In this document: in pieces, positions 15,250 through 21,836 of the stretch | Layout: every line of letters starts with the position of its first letter | Numbering within the stretch: position 1 is the stretch's first letter | Virus record (IMG/VR): IMGVR_UViG_3300034374_000806 | Coordinates: 1-36,189 of that record | Strand: one strand, 5' to 3' | Source of the DNA: a virus | DNA length: 36,189 bases | Notes under the pieces: generated by a model | The model's database searches: none | Seen by the model: only the letters and a program-made list of their open reading frames with translations | What the model was told of the DNA's origin: nothing | Position numbers and translations under genes: made by a program

Positions 15250-15269
15250 GATTTTTTGTATGCTATAGT
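15241..15269 (+). promoter_or_regulatory. Early operon sigma-70-type promoter
   Basis: -35 TTGCAT (15241-15246), 17-bp spacer, extended -10 TGC-TATAGT (15261-15269). The -35 lies inside the last partial iteron, so a protein binding the array would touch RNA polymerase directly. A second TATAAT at 15273-15278 lacks a good -35. Transcription would begin near 15276 and run into the early genes. Confidence 0.7.
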
Positions 15270-15286
15270 CCCTATAATCTAAAGCA

Positions 15287-15307
15287 GATCAGATAAGTAA
15301 TCTGGTC
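15287..15307 (+). other. Leader hairpin of the early transcript
   Basis: GAUCAGAU-AAGUA-AUCUGGUC forms an 8-bp stem with one G-U pair, about 10 bases after the predicted transcript start. The 11-mer AAGCAGATCAG overlaps it (15282-15292) and recurs at 15319-15329 next to the ribosome site, so the leader may regulate or stabilise the message. Confidence 0.45.
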
Positions 15308-15341
15308 ACCTTAATATCAAGCAGATCAGGAGATGAAACAG

Positions 15342-15551
15342 ATGAGATGTTTAGCTTGCAATTCAGAACTAACAGATGCAGAATCAGTGCGTAAGTCGAA
15401 AGTGACTGGAGAGTTCATAGATCTTTGTAACAAATGTTATGACACTATTACAGATGATGCAGATGTCTTTGATAACTCTACAGAAATTAGTTTAGATGAC
15501 TTACTTGACTTGGAGAATACAAACGATTACCCTATCTATATAGATAACTAG
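15342..15551 (+). CDS. Small zinc-ribbon early protein
   Basis: A 69-residue acidic protein, first gene of the early operon. CxxC pairs at residues 3-6 (RCLACN) and 29-32 (DLCNKC) form a likely zinc ribbon, followed by an acidic tail (DDADVFDNSTEISLDDLLDL). I prefer ATG 15342, 9 bases after AGGAG, to ATG 15333, which touches the ribosome site. Small zinc-binding, acidic proteins made first often modify host transcription in lytic phages. That role is inference, as no specific family is recognised. Confidence 0.7.
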   Translation: MRCLACNSELTDAESVRKSKVTGEFIDLCNKCYDTITDDADVFDNSTEISLDDLLDLENTNDYPIYIDN

Positions 15552-15604
15552 ATACATAGTTTATTTATTTATCTATTCATCTGGTTATTATAATAACTAG
15601 ATAA

Positions 15605-15631
15605 ATAGACAGGATAGACACGATAGACAGG
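15605..15631 (+). repeat. Three tandem 9-bp repeats carrying the ribosome site
   Basis: ATAGACAGG, ATAGACACG and ATAGACAGG follow head to tail directly before ATG 15640. The last copy supplies the AGGA used 7 bases upstream of the start. The upstream copies are potential decoy sites. Confidence 0.6.
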
Positions 15632-15639
15632 ACAGAATT

Positions 15640-15867
15640 ATGAATGGTAAGATTCCTTCAGTACAGCGTGATAGCATCTCAGGAGGCTTGACAGGTGAAT
15701 CGGCTTATCAGTGGGCTTGTTTTCTTGCTGATGAGGCTGATATGATCAATGATACCTTTGGTTATAGCAGATTCAAATCTATTTCAGAGACTTTGACATC
15801 TGAGCCAAAGCCTGTATCATTTCATTGTAAAGACTTAGAAGAGGCAATTAAATCATGGACAGAGTAA
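15640..15867 (+). CDS. Hypothetical early protein
   Basis: A 75-residue protein of unknown function with no motif I recognise. The middle is helical and acidic (SAYQWACFLADEADMINDTF) and the C-terminus is polar (KDLEEAIKSWTE). AGGA 7 bases upstream supports the start. Its 3' end overlaps the next gene by 13 bases, and a 98-base AT-rich gap separates it from the zinc-ribbon gene. Position and small size are typical of host-takeover genes. Confidence 0.65.
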   Translation: MNGKIPSVQRDSISGGLTGESAYQWACFLADEADMINDTFGYSRFKSISETLTSEPKPVSFHCKDLEEAIKSWTE

Positions 15868-16043
15868 GCACAGTGACCCTAGTAAGGGAATTAGATCAGC
15901 GTATCAAGAATTACACCACTGAAGATGATTTCTTTGATACAGTCGCAAACGACACTGTACAGGACTTAAAAGTTGCAGTGGATGGTTGCTTGACCCAATA
16001 CACAGATGTCTTGGTTCAACGCTTAGTTGATGGGATGGAGTGA
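15855..16043 (+). CDS. Hypothetical helical early protein
   Basis: A 62-residue, acidic and probably all-helical protein (VRELDQRIKNYTTEDDFFDTV) with no recognised motif. It overlaps the preceding gene by 13 bases and is followed after 3 bases by a 38-residue ORF. A ribosome site (AGAGG) lies 11 bases upstream inside the previous gene. It is an early operon member. Confidence 0.6.
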   Translation: MDRVSTVTLVRELDQRIKNYTTEDDFFDTVANDTVQDLKVAVDGCLTQYTDVLVQRLVDGME

Positions 16044-16046
16044 AAA

Positions 16047-16163
16047 ATGACTAATCAAGAAATCTGTGAGCTATACGATAGCCACCCATACATCACACTG
16101 AAGCAACTCAGTGCTTGGACAGGCAAAACAGTTGTTGAGCTTAAAAGGATTTTGATGCAATGA
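16047..16163 (+). CDS. Tiny HTH-like early protein (38 residues)
   Basis: MTNQEICELYDSHPYITL then KQLSAWTGKTVVELKRILMQ. The spacing resembles a minimal helix-turn-helix (TLKQLSAWTGKTVVELKRI), with a Gly at the turn. It begins 3 bases after the previous stop and its TGA overlaps the next ATG (ATGA), so it is embedded in a coupled gene string. A DNA-binding role is a guess from the motif. Confidence 0.6.
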   Translation: MTNQEICELYDSHPYITLKQLSAWTGKTVVELKRILMQ

Positions 16164-16417
16164 AAGAAGGCACATACACCTACACCCACTATTATTGGGA
16201 TGAGATGGATAGAGAGTACACAATTGAGGGTACTTGGAAGTTTGAAAAGAACTATCCAGATATGCCTAACTACTGGCATCTTGAAGAGCTTGAAATAATA
16301 GAGCAAGAAAGAAATGCACCAGACATTTGCATTGATAAGAAATCTGATGTATGGTTGCATATCGAACGCAGTGGCGTTGATGAACAGTTTGTGAAAGAGG
16401 TAAACTATTGTGAGTAA
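16160..16417 (+). CDS. Hypothetical early protein, aromatic-rich
   Basis: An 85-residue protein with many Tyr and Trp (YTYTHYYWDEMDREYTIEGTW), mixed beta/alpha in pattern, acidic overall. It shares ATGA with the gene before it, and its last 8 bases overlap a GTG-started ORF after it. No family is recognised. Its place before the primase-helicase fits an early accessory gene. Confidence 0.65.
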   Translation: MKEGTYTYTHYYWDEMDREYTIEGTWKFEKNYPDMPNYWHLEELEIIEQERNAPDICIDKKSDVWLHIERSGVDEQFVKEVNYCE

Positions 16418-16544
16418 ACAGGTTAAACTTCGTCTAATTGTGGATCGTGATGGGTATATTACATTCGGTTATGATCGACTATTACCGCCGAACTTCATAG
16501 CCACGATTGAAGACGGACAGATTGTTAAAATGGAGCGAATTTAA
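16410..16544 (+). CDS. Hypothetical 44-residue protein, GTG start
   Basis: Starts GTG (read as Met): SKQVKLRLIVDRDGYI then TFGYDRLLPPNFIATIEDGQ, ending KMERI. This is a small beta-rich fold with no named motif. It fills the gap between the previous gene (8-base overlap) and the primase-helicase, whose ATG shares the final A of its TAA (TAATG). The exact fit in a gene string is the main support. Confidence 0.6.
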   Translation: MSKQVKLRLIVDRDGYITFGYDRLLPPNFIATIEDGQIVKMERI

Positions 16545-18124
16545 TGGCATTCGTTAAATACAATATGCAGTGTCCAGAGTGTGATAGTAGTCGAGGCTAT
16601 GGAATCGATGATGCAGGCTTTGGGCACTGTTTTAAATGTGGTCACAGAGCCAAGGAAAATGATGGAGCTGGTACAGTGGTATCACTACCACAGAGATCGT
16701 CCCGTACAGAGGCTCTACGTAGCTCTCAGGGGCTAATCTACAGGGACTTGTCTGACCGTAAGCTCACTGCATTTACCTGTGAGAAATATGGTGTAGGATT
16801 TAGATCAGATGATATAGTCTTTCCGATTGGTTCAGCCGCTAAAGTTAGAATCAAAGGTGAAAAGAATTTTGCCATTGAAGGTGACTGGAAAGGTAACCCT
16901 CAGTTGTTTGGTCAGGAACGATTCCCAGCCGGAGGAAAATACATTCTAGTTGTTGAGGGCGAACTTGATGCACTATCAGCCTATCAGATGCTTGGAGCTA
17001 AGTACCCTGTAGTCTCTGTACGCAATGGTGCTCAGTCAGCTCTTAAGGACTGTAAAGAGAACTTTGAGTATCTTGATAGCTTTGATTCTGTGATCTTTAA
17101 CTTGGATAATGATCCAGTAGGTTTAGAAGCTCAAGCACTCTGTGCAGAGCTATTTAGCCACAAATCTAAGAGCATGGTTGCAGTCAATGGGCTCAAAGAT
17201 GCCTCAGATTACTTGATGGAGAATCGATCTGCAGAGTATGTCAATAACTTCTGGAGAGCTGAAAGATGGACTCCAGATGGTATTATTGCAGGCTCCAGTC
17301 TCTATGACAGCGTTATGACCCCTATTGAGAGAGCTGAGGTAGGTTACCCTTATGAGGGTATCAATAAACTGACATACGGTATCAGGAAGGGAGAGCTAAT
17401 TACTATTACAGCAGGCTCTGGTCTGGGTAAGTCCCAGTTTGTCAGAGAGATTATCTGGCATATTCTACAGGAAACAGATCGTAATATTGGTCTGATGTTC
17501 CTTGAAGAATCTGTACGTAGAACTGGTCTATCTTTGATGTCTATGGCGGCTAACAAACCATTGCATCTACCAGATACAGAGGTTACTCAAGAGGAAAAAG
17601 ATGATGCATTTAATAAGACACTTGGTACAGATCGTGTGTATCTCTTTGACCATTTCGGTTCCAGCGATGTTGATAATATCGTCAATCGTGTACGCTACCT
17701 TGCCAAAGTTGCTCGATGTGATTATGTGTTTGTCGATCATATCAGTATCATTGTTAGTGCTCAATCTAACGGGGATGAGCGTAAAGCAATCGACGAAATC
17801 ATGACCAAGCTCAGAATGTTGGTGCAGGAAACTGGTATTGCTCTGATTGTGGTATCACATCTTAAGCGTCCAGATACTAAAGGCCATGAAGAAGGTGCGG
17901 CAACATCGCTTGCACAATTACGTGGATCTGGTAGTATTGCACAGCTCTCTGATATGGTGCTTGGTTTGGAACGTAATGGTCAGGCAGATGACGATCAGGA
18001 ACGTAATACGACTAGAGTACGTGTATTAAAGAATAGATTCTCAGGAATAACTGGTAAAGCCTGTGCATTGCTGTATAATCACGAAACCGGGCGTATGCGA
18101 GAGTTTGATGAGGAGGCATTGTGA
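16544..18124 (+). CDS. T7 gp4-like DNA primase-helicase
   Basis: A 526-residue bifunctional replication enzyme. An N-terminal zinc ribbon has Cys10, Cys13, Cys29 and Cys32 (CPEC...CFKC). TOPRIM primase follows with Glu138 in VVEGELDAL and Asp188/Asp190 in NLDND. The hexameric helicase has Walker A at 290-297 (AGSGLGKS), Walker B ending at Asp398 (YVFVDH), the VVSHLKRP motif at 436-443 and the arginine-finger region RVRVLKNRFSG from 491. It would unwind the fork and prime the lagging strand. It overlaps both neighbours by one and four bases, at the centre of the replication operon. Confidence 0.95.
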   Translation: MAFVKYNMQCPECDSSRGYGIDDAGFGHCFKCGHRAKENDGAGTVVSLPQRSSRTEALRSSQGLIYRDLSDRKLTAFTCEKYGVGFRSDDIVFPIGSAAKVRIKGEKNFAIEGDWKGNPQLFGQERFPAGGKYILVVEGELDALSAYQMLGAKYPVVSVRNGAQSALKDCKENFEYLDSFDSVIFNLDNDPVGLEAQALCAELFSHKSKSMVAVNGLKDASDYLMENRSAEYVNNFWRAERWTPDGIIAGSSLYDSVMTPIERAEVGYPYEGINKLTYGIRKGELITITAGSGLGKSQFVREIIWHILQETDRNIGLMFLEESVRRTGLSLMSMAANKPLHLPDTEVTQEEKDDAFNKTLGTDRVYLFDHFGSSDVDNIVNRVRYLAKVARCDYVFVDHISIIVSAQSNGDERKAIDEIMTKLRMLVQETGIALIVVSHLKRPDTKGHEEGAATSLAQLRGSGSIAQLSDMVLGLERNGQADDDQERNTTRVRVLKNRFSGITGKACALLYNHETGRMREFDEEAL

Positions 18125-18489
18125 ATGATTCAAATAGGTTAGGAGATCTTGCAGAATACTACGCAGTGACTTGGCTGTGGGATCAAGGTTACGAGGTTTT
18201 TAGAAATTGTGGATGCACAGGGGCAATTGACTTGATTGCGATGGATAAAGAAGGTAAAATCATTCTTATCGATGTGAAAACAATGAATATTGTAGCTGAA
18301 AAAGGGGTTTATCGGATTGGTACTAAGCGGTCTGATAGACAAAAAGAATTAGGTGTACAGTTTTTAGGATTTATTGAAGAAACACGCCAATTGAGATTTA
18401 TAGAGCATCATGATGAAACAACTTATACTGGACATAGAAACGAACAGCACCCACAGCAAGATTTGGTGTTGTGTGACCCAGAATCTTAG
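18121..18489 (+). CDS. PD-(D/E)XK endonuclease
   Basis: A 122-residue nuclease. The catalytic pattern is Glu12 (GDLAEYY), Asp37 (GAIDLIA) and Asp51-Val-Lys53 (LIDVKT), as in small PD-(D/E)XK resolvase-like and homing-type enzymes. It overlaps the primase-helicase by 4 bases, while its last 26 codons overlap the DNA polymerase start by 80 bases in another frame. The C-terminal tail (HHDETTYTGHRNEQHP) is polar and low in structure, as expected from a stretch constrained by the second frame. A role in resolving branched replication products, like T7 gp3, is inferred. Confidence 0.8.
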   Translation: MNDSNRLGDLAEYYAVTWLWDQGYEVFRNCGCTGAIDLIAMDKEGKIILIDVKTMNIVAEKGVYRIGTKRSDRQKELGVQFLGFIEETRQLRFIEHHDETTYTGHRNEQHPQQDLVLCDPES

Positions 18490-20059
18490 AACAGGAGAAC
18501 AGATATGTCATACAGATCCGTCAACTCTAGAGCCTCTGGTAAAGGAGTTCGATCAAATAATCGGACACAATATAATTGGTTTCGATGCACCAGTGTTGCG
18601 GAAGCTATGGAATATTGGGATACCGAAATCGAAAGCGGTAGACACATTGATTCTTTCAAGACTGCTGAATCCACAACGAGAAGGCGGCCACAGCTTGAGA
18701 TCGTGGGGTCTGGAGCTGAACAACCAGAAGATTGATTTTGAGGATTATGATAATGGCTTATCAGATGAAATGGTTCAATATTGTAAGCAAGATGTTGCGC
18801 TTACCGCTAATGTCTTTGGCGTTCTTATGGCTGGTTTTGATGGATGGAAAGACTCTAATCAAAGCATTTCGATTGAACATGATATTGCGGTCATCTGCAG
18901 GAAACAAGAAGAAAATGGATTTCGATTGGATATTCCTGCGGCTACAACTCTTAAAGCTACGCTCTCAGATCGAATGGGTGTACTGGAAGACACGGTGCAA
19001 TCTGTTTTTCCTCCAATTGTCGAGGAAAGATGGTCTGAGAAAACTGGTAAGCGACTACAGGACAAGGTAACTGTATTCAATTTGGCTTCACGTAAGCAGA
19101 TAGGAGAACGACTACAGGCACTTGGATGGAAACCTACTAAGCGCACTGAGAAGGGTCAACCAATTGTAGATGAATCTACGCTGGAGTCTGTAGACATACC
19201 AGAAGCACAGATGATTGCAGAGTATCTAATGATACAAAAACGTGTTGCAATGATTGATTCATGGTTGAAACATGTTAAAGAAGATGGTAGAGTACACGGA
19301 GGTATTATTACAAACGGGGCAGTGACAGGACGAATGACTCACCGTAATCCCAACATGGGACAGGTTCCATCAGTAACCAAACCATACGGTCAAGAGATTC
19401 GATCACTGTGGACTGTAGAAGATGGTAATGTATTAGTTGGCACGGATCTTGCAGGGATCGAGTTAAGATGTCTTGCACATTATATGCAGGATGATGATTG
19501 GACAGAGGAGCTTTTGAATGGCGATATCCATCAGAAGAACGCAGATGCCGCAGGTATCACTAGACCTCAGGCAAAGACGCTTATCTATGCAACGCTTTAT
19601 GGAGCTGGGCCAGCGAAAGTCGGCAGTATTGTTGGCGGCGGGGCGAAAGAAGGGAATGAAATCTTATTTCGTTTTTATCGTAACACCCCTAAGCTACAAC
19701 AGCTTATGGAGAAAGTTCAGAAGGTGGCGGCAAAAGGGCATGTACCGGGCCTTGATGGTAGAAGAATATTGGTCAGAAGCGAGCATGCGGCACTCAACAG
19801 CTTGCTTCAAGGATGCGGTGCTATTATTGCCAAGCAATGGGCAATTGAAGCACATAAAACCTTCAGGAAAGAAGGACTTAATGTTAAACAAGTTGCTTTT
19901 GTCCACGACGAAATACAAGTTGAAACAGCGGAGAAAAATGGTGAACAAGTTGCACAAATCATGTGCGATGCGGCCTCACAAGCCGGGATTACTTTGGGCT
20001 TTCGATGCCCAGTAGATGCCGAATCAAAGATCGGTAAGAATTGGTTTGATACGCACTGA
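18410..20059 (+). CDS. Family A DNA polymerase with 3'-5' exonuclease (T7 gp5-like)
   Basis: A 549-residue polymerase. The exonuclease domain has Asp8 and Glu10 (LDIET), Asp59 (NIIGFDAP), and Tyr124-x3-Asp128. The polymerase domain has motif A at Asp346 (GTDLAGIELR), motif B at Arg385, Lys389 and Tyr393 (RPQAKTLIYATLYG), and motif C at His499-Asp500-Glu501. Tyr393 corresponds to position 762 of E. coli Pol I, the T7-like state. The thumb segment that in T7 binds thioredoxin is very short here (about residues 200-225), so host thioredoxin is probably not used as a clamp. The start must lie in the nuclease overlap because the LDIET exonuclease motif is in the first 10 residues. Confidence 0.95.
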   Translation: MMKQLILDIETNSTHSKIWCCVTQNLRTGEQICHTDPSTLEPLVKEFDQIIGHNIIGFDAPVLRKLWNIGIPKSKAVDTLILSRLLNPQREGGHSLRSWGLELNNQKIDFEDYDNGLSDEMVQYCKQDVALTANVFGVLMAGFDGWKDSNQSISIEHDIAVICRKQEENGFRLDIPAATTLKATLSDRMGVLEDTVQSVFPPIVEERWSEKTGKRLQDKVTVFNLASRKQIGERLQALGWKPTKRTEKGQPIVDESTLESVDIPEAQMIAEYLMIQKRVAMIDSWLKHVKEDGRVHGGIITNGAVTGRMTHRNPNMGQVPSVTKPYGQEIRSLWTVEDGNVLVGTDLAGIELRCLAHYMQDDDWTEELLNGDIHQKNADAAGITRPQAKTLIYATLYGAGPAKVGSIVGGGAKEGNEILFRFYRNTPKLQQLMEKVQKVAAKGHVPGLDGRRILVRSEHAALNSLLQGCGAIIAKQWAIEAHKTFRKEGLNVKQVAFVHDEIQVETAEKNGEQVAQIMCDAASQAGITLGFRCPVDAESKIGKNWFDTH

Positions 20060-20075
20060 AATCGTGGTATAATAT
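20046..20075 (+). promoter_or_regulatory. Mid-operon promoter before the SSB, shared 13-bp core
   Basis: -35 TTGATA (20046-20051), 16-bp spacer, TATAAT (20068-20073) with extended TGG. The core CGTGGTATAATAT (20063-20075) is identical to the ones before TerS and tail-tube A. It overlaps the polymerase stop region and would boost SSB, exonuclease and RNR expression. The start near 20080 rules out the upstream ATG at 20077 for the SSB. Confidence 0.75.
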
Positions 20076-20103
20076 TATGGTAGCACCAAAAAAGGAGAAT
20101 GCT

Positions 20104-20511
20104 ATGGAAAACACAAATCGTGTAAAAATCAAAGCCGACATCATGTGGGCTTATCTCGACAAGCAGAATGAAATGTCGGGTAAATATCAGGTTGACTTGT
20201 GCAACTTGTCAGACCCTGCTGTGAAGGCGCTAGAGGACATGGGCCTCGCAGTACGGCAGAAAGAGGACAAAGGGTTTTTTATAACCTGTAAGTCCAATAA
20301 CCCAATCCGTGCTTTTGACTTAGATGGAGATGTCCTTGAAGGCATTACTATCGGCAACGGCTCTAAGGCAGTTGCTATGATTAGCACATATAACTGGACT
20401 TGGAAGAACAAGGAAGGTGTCTCTCCGTCCCTACGTAAGCTGGTCATCGATGAGCTAGTCTCATATGAAGGCGAACCGATTACAGAATCGGACGACGACG
20501 AAATTCTGTAA
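20104..20511 (+). CDS. Single-stranded DNA-binding protein (T7 gp2.5-like)
   Basis: A 135-residue protein with a beta-rich OB-like body (VKIKADIMWAYLDKQ, GKYQVDLCNL, FFITCKSNNP) and the acidic C-terminal tail ESDDDEIL that SSBs use to recruit polymerase and helicase. I chose ATG 20104, 7 bases after AAAAAGGAG, over a frame from 20077 that would start at the transcription start. It lies between DNA polymerase and exonuclease, and its TAA overlaps the next ATG by one base. Its own promoter suggests it is needed in large amounts. The family call is from fold pattern and tail. Confidence 0.85.
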   Translation: MENTNRVKIKADIMWAYLDKQNEMSGKYQVDLCNLSDPAVKALEDMGLAVRQKEDKGFFITCKSNNPIRAFDLDGDVLEGITIGNGSKAVAMISTYNWTWKNKEGVSPSLRKLVIDELVSYEGEPITESDDDEIL

Positions 20512-21197
20512 TGCATGGTTTAATTGATGCCGATATTCTTAATTATCGTATTGGTTTTGCTACCAATTCTGAGGATGAAGGTATTGCCATCAGGACAATG
20601 GCAGGTTTCTTAGAGGATTTACTTCTATTTGACCTGCCTGAATTACAGACATGGGAACTGCACTTGACAGGGTATGGTAACTTCAGGAATGAAATTGCAG
20701 TGACTGTACCATATAAAGGAAACCGTAAAGGAACAGATAAACCTGTTCACTATCATATCCTCCGGGAATATTTAGTGACTTCATGGGATGCCAAAGTTAA
20801 TGAAGGCATAGAGGCAGACGATATGCTTGCCATTAGAGCGACTGAGCTAGGTGACGATTCTATTATCGTGACATTGGATAAAGATCTAAATCAAGTCGTA
20901 GGATGGCACTATAATTTCGTAAAGAAAGAAAAGTATTACGTTACACCAGAAGAAGGTATGCTGAGTTTTTACAAGCAGTTCCTTACAGGAGACAAGGTAG
21001 ACAACATTATAGGCGCTAAAGGTGTCGGTGATGTGAAGGCAGATAGACTATTACGTGGCAAGACAGAAGCAGAAATGTGGTCTATAATTTTAGAACATCT
21101 TGGTGAAGAGAGAGCCATAGAGAACGGACATTTACTGTATATGTTAAGGCATCAAAATGATAAGTTTACACCGCCTGAACTTGGTAGCGAAACATAG
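20511..21197 (+). CDS. 5'-3' exonuclease (T7 gp6 / FEN family)
   Basis: A 228-residue flap-type exonuclease. Metal-binding acidic residues appear in LIDADIL (Asp6, Asp8), EADDML (about 101-106) and LDKDLNQ. The helical-arch basic segment is KGNRKGTDKP. The helix-hairpin-helix DNA-binding part is LTGDKVDNIIGAKGVGDVKA. It would remove RNA primers and degrade host DNA to recycle nucleotides. It overlaps the SSB stop by one base and shares its last base with the next GTG start. Confidence 0.92.
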   Translation: MHGLIDADILNYRIGFATNSEDEGIAIRTMAGFLEDLLLFDLPELQTWELHLTGYGNFRNEIAVTVPYKGNRKGTDKPVHYHILREYLVTSWDAKVNEGIEADDMLAIRATELGDDSIIVTLDKDLNQVVGWHYNFVKKEKYYVTPEEGMLSFYKQFLTGDKVDNIIGAKGVGDVKADRLLRGKTEAEMWSIILEHLGEERAIENGHLLYMLRHQNDKFTPPELGSET

Positions 21198-21613
21198 TGG
21201 CAAGTTCAATAAAGCAAAAGTCTACAAAGACCGTAAGAAAGCAGAGAAGCAAGGCTACAAGAAGCACAGGAATCAGCGCACAGTCTGCCAAGGCTAAAGG
21301 GCGTAGACTCCAGCAAGCTGTCAGAGATGCCATCTTAGACGCATTCTCAGGGCTTGAGAGCGACGATGTACGTAGCACCAGTATGGGGGCAGGGGGAGAG
21401 GATGTTCTCCTGTCTCCAGCGGCTAGAAAGCTATTCCCGTACACTATCGAGTGTAAGAATCTAGCAAAGATAGCTGTATACAATTATTATGTCCAAGCAA
21501 CTGGACACAATGATTACGAACCTCTGGTAGTTATTAAACAGAATCGCTCAAAGCCTCTTGCAGTTGTAGACTTTGAACATTTTATGGAGCTGGTGAGGAA
21601 AGCCAATGACTGA
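21197..21613 (+). CDS. Second PD-(D/E)XK nuclease, GTG start
   Basis: A 138-residue protein. A basic N-terminus (KSTKTVRKQRSKATRS) is followed by KGRRLQQAVRDAIL. The nuclease core is Glu68-Asp69 (GGEDVLL), then Glu85-Cys-Lys87 (YTIECKN) and Gln100 in the following helix, the order expected of PD-(D/E)XK enzymes. It starts at GTG in TAGTG, overlapping the exonuclease stop. Comparable proteins in marine phages are annotated as endonucleases or junction resolvases. Together with the gene at 18121 the phage carries two such enzymes in one operon. Confidence 0.75.
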   Translation: MASSIKQKSTKTVRKQRSKATRSTGISAQSAKAKGRRLQQAVRDAILDAFSGLESDDVRSTSMGAGGEDVLLSPAARKLFPYTIECKNLAKIAVYNYYVQATGHNDYEPLVVIKQNRSKPLAVVDFEHFMELVRKAND

Positions 21614-21836
21614 TTTAAGACCAGATATGGTTAATCATCCACCACATTACTTGAAAGGTAATGTGGAAGTGATTGATATTATTGATAACTTTACTCCAGA
21701 TAGCTATAGTTATTACATGGGTAATGTAATCAAATATGTTTTGCGGCACATGCACAAACAAAGCCCAAAGCAAGACTTAGAAAAAGCAAGATTTTATCTT
21801 AATAAAATGATCGAGGACTGGCAAAATAATGACTAA
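21606..21836 (+). CDS. DUF3310-like small protein
   Basis: A 76-residue protein matching the DUF3310 pattern from memory: VNHPPHYLKGNVEVIDII near the start, then GNVIKYVLRHMHK, then DLEKARFYLNKMI. The family is widespread in phages and sometimes labelled nucleotide-kinase-like (T7 gp1.7 group), but the biochemical role is not settled. It overlaps its neighbours by 8 bases at each end and sits directly before the ribonucleotide reductase, consistent with a nucleotide-pool function. Confidence 0.8.
   Translation: MTDLRPDMVNHPPHYLKGNVEVIDIIDNFTPDSYSYYMGNVIKYVLRHMHKQSPKQDLEKARFYLNKMIEDWQNND

Noticed and set aside
20077-20103. Longer N-terminus of the SSB from ATG 20077
   Set aside because: The codon lies at the predicted transcript start and lacks a ribosome site, whereas ATG 20104 has AAAAAGGAG at ideal distance.
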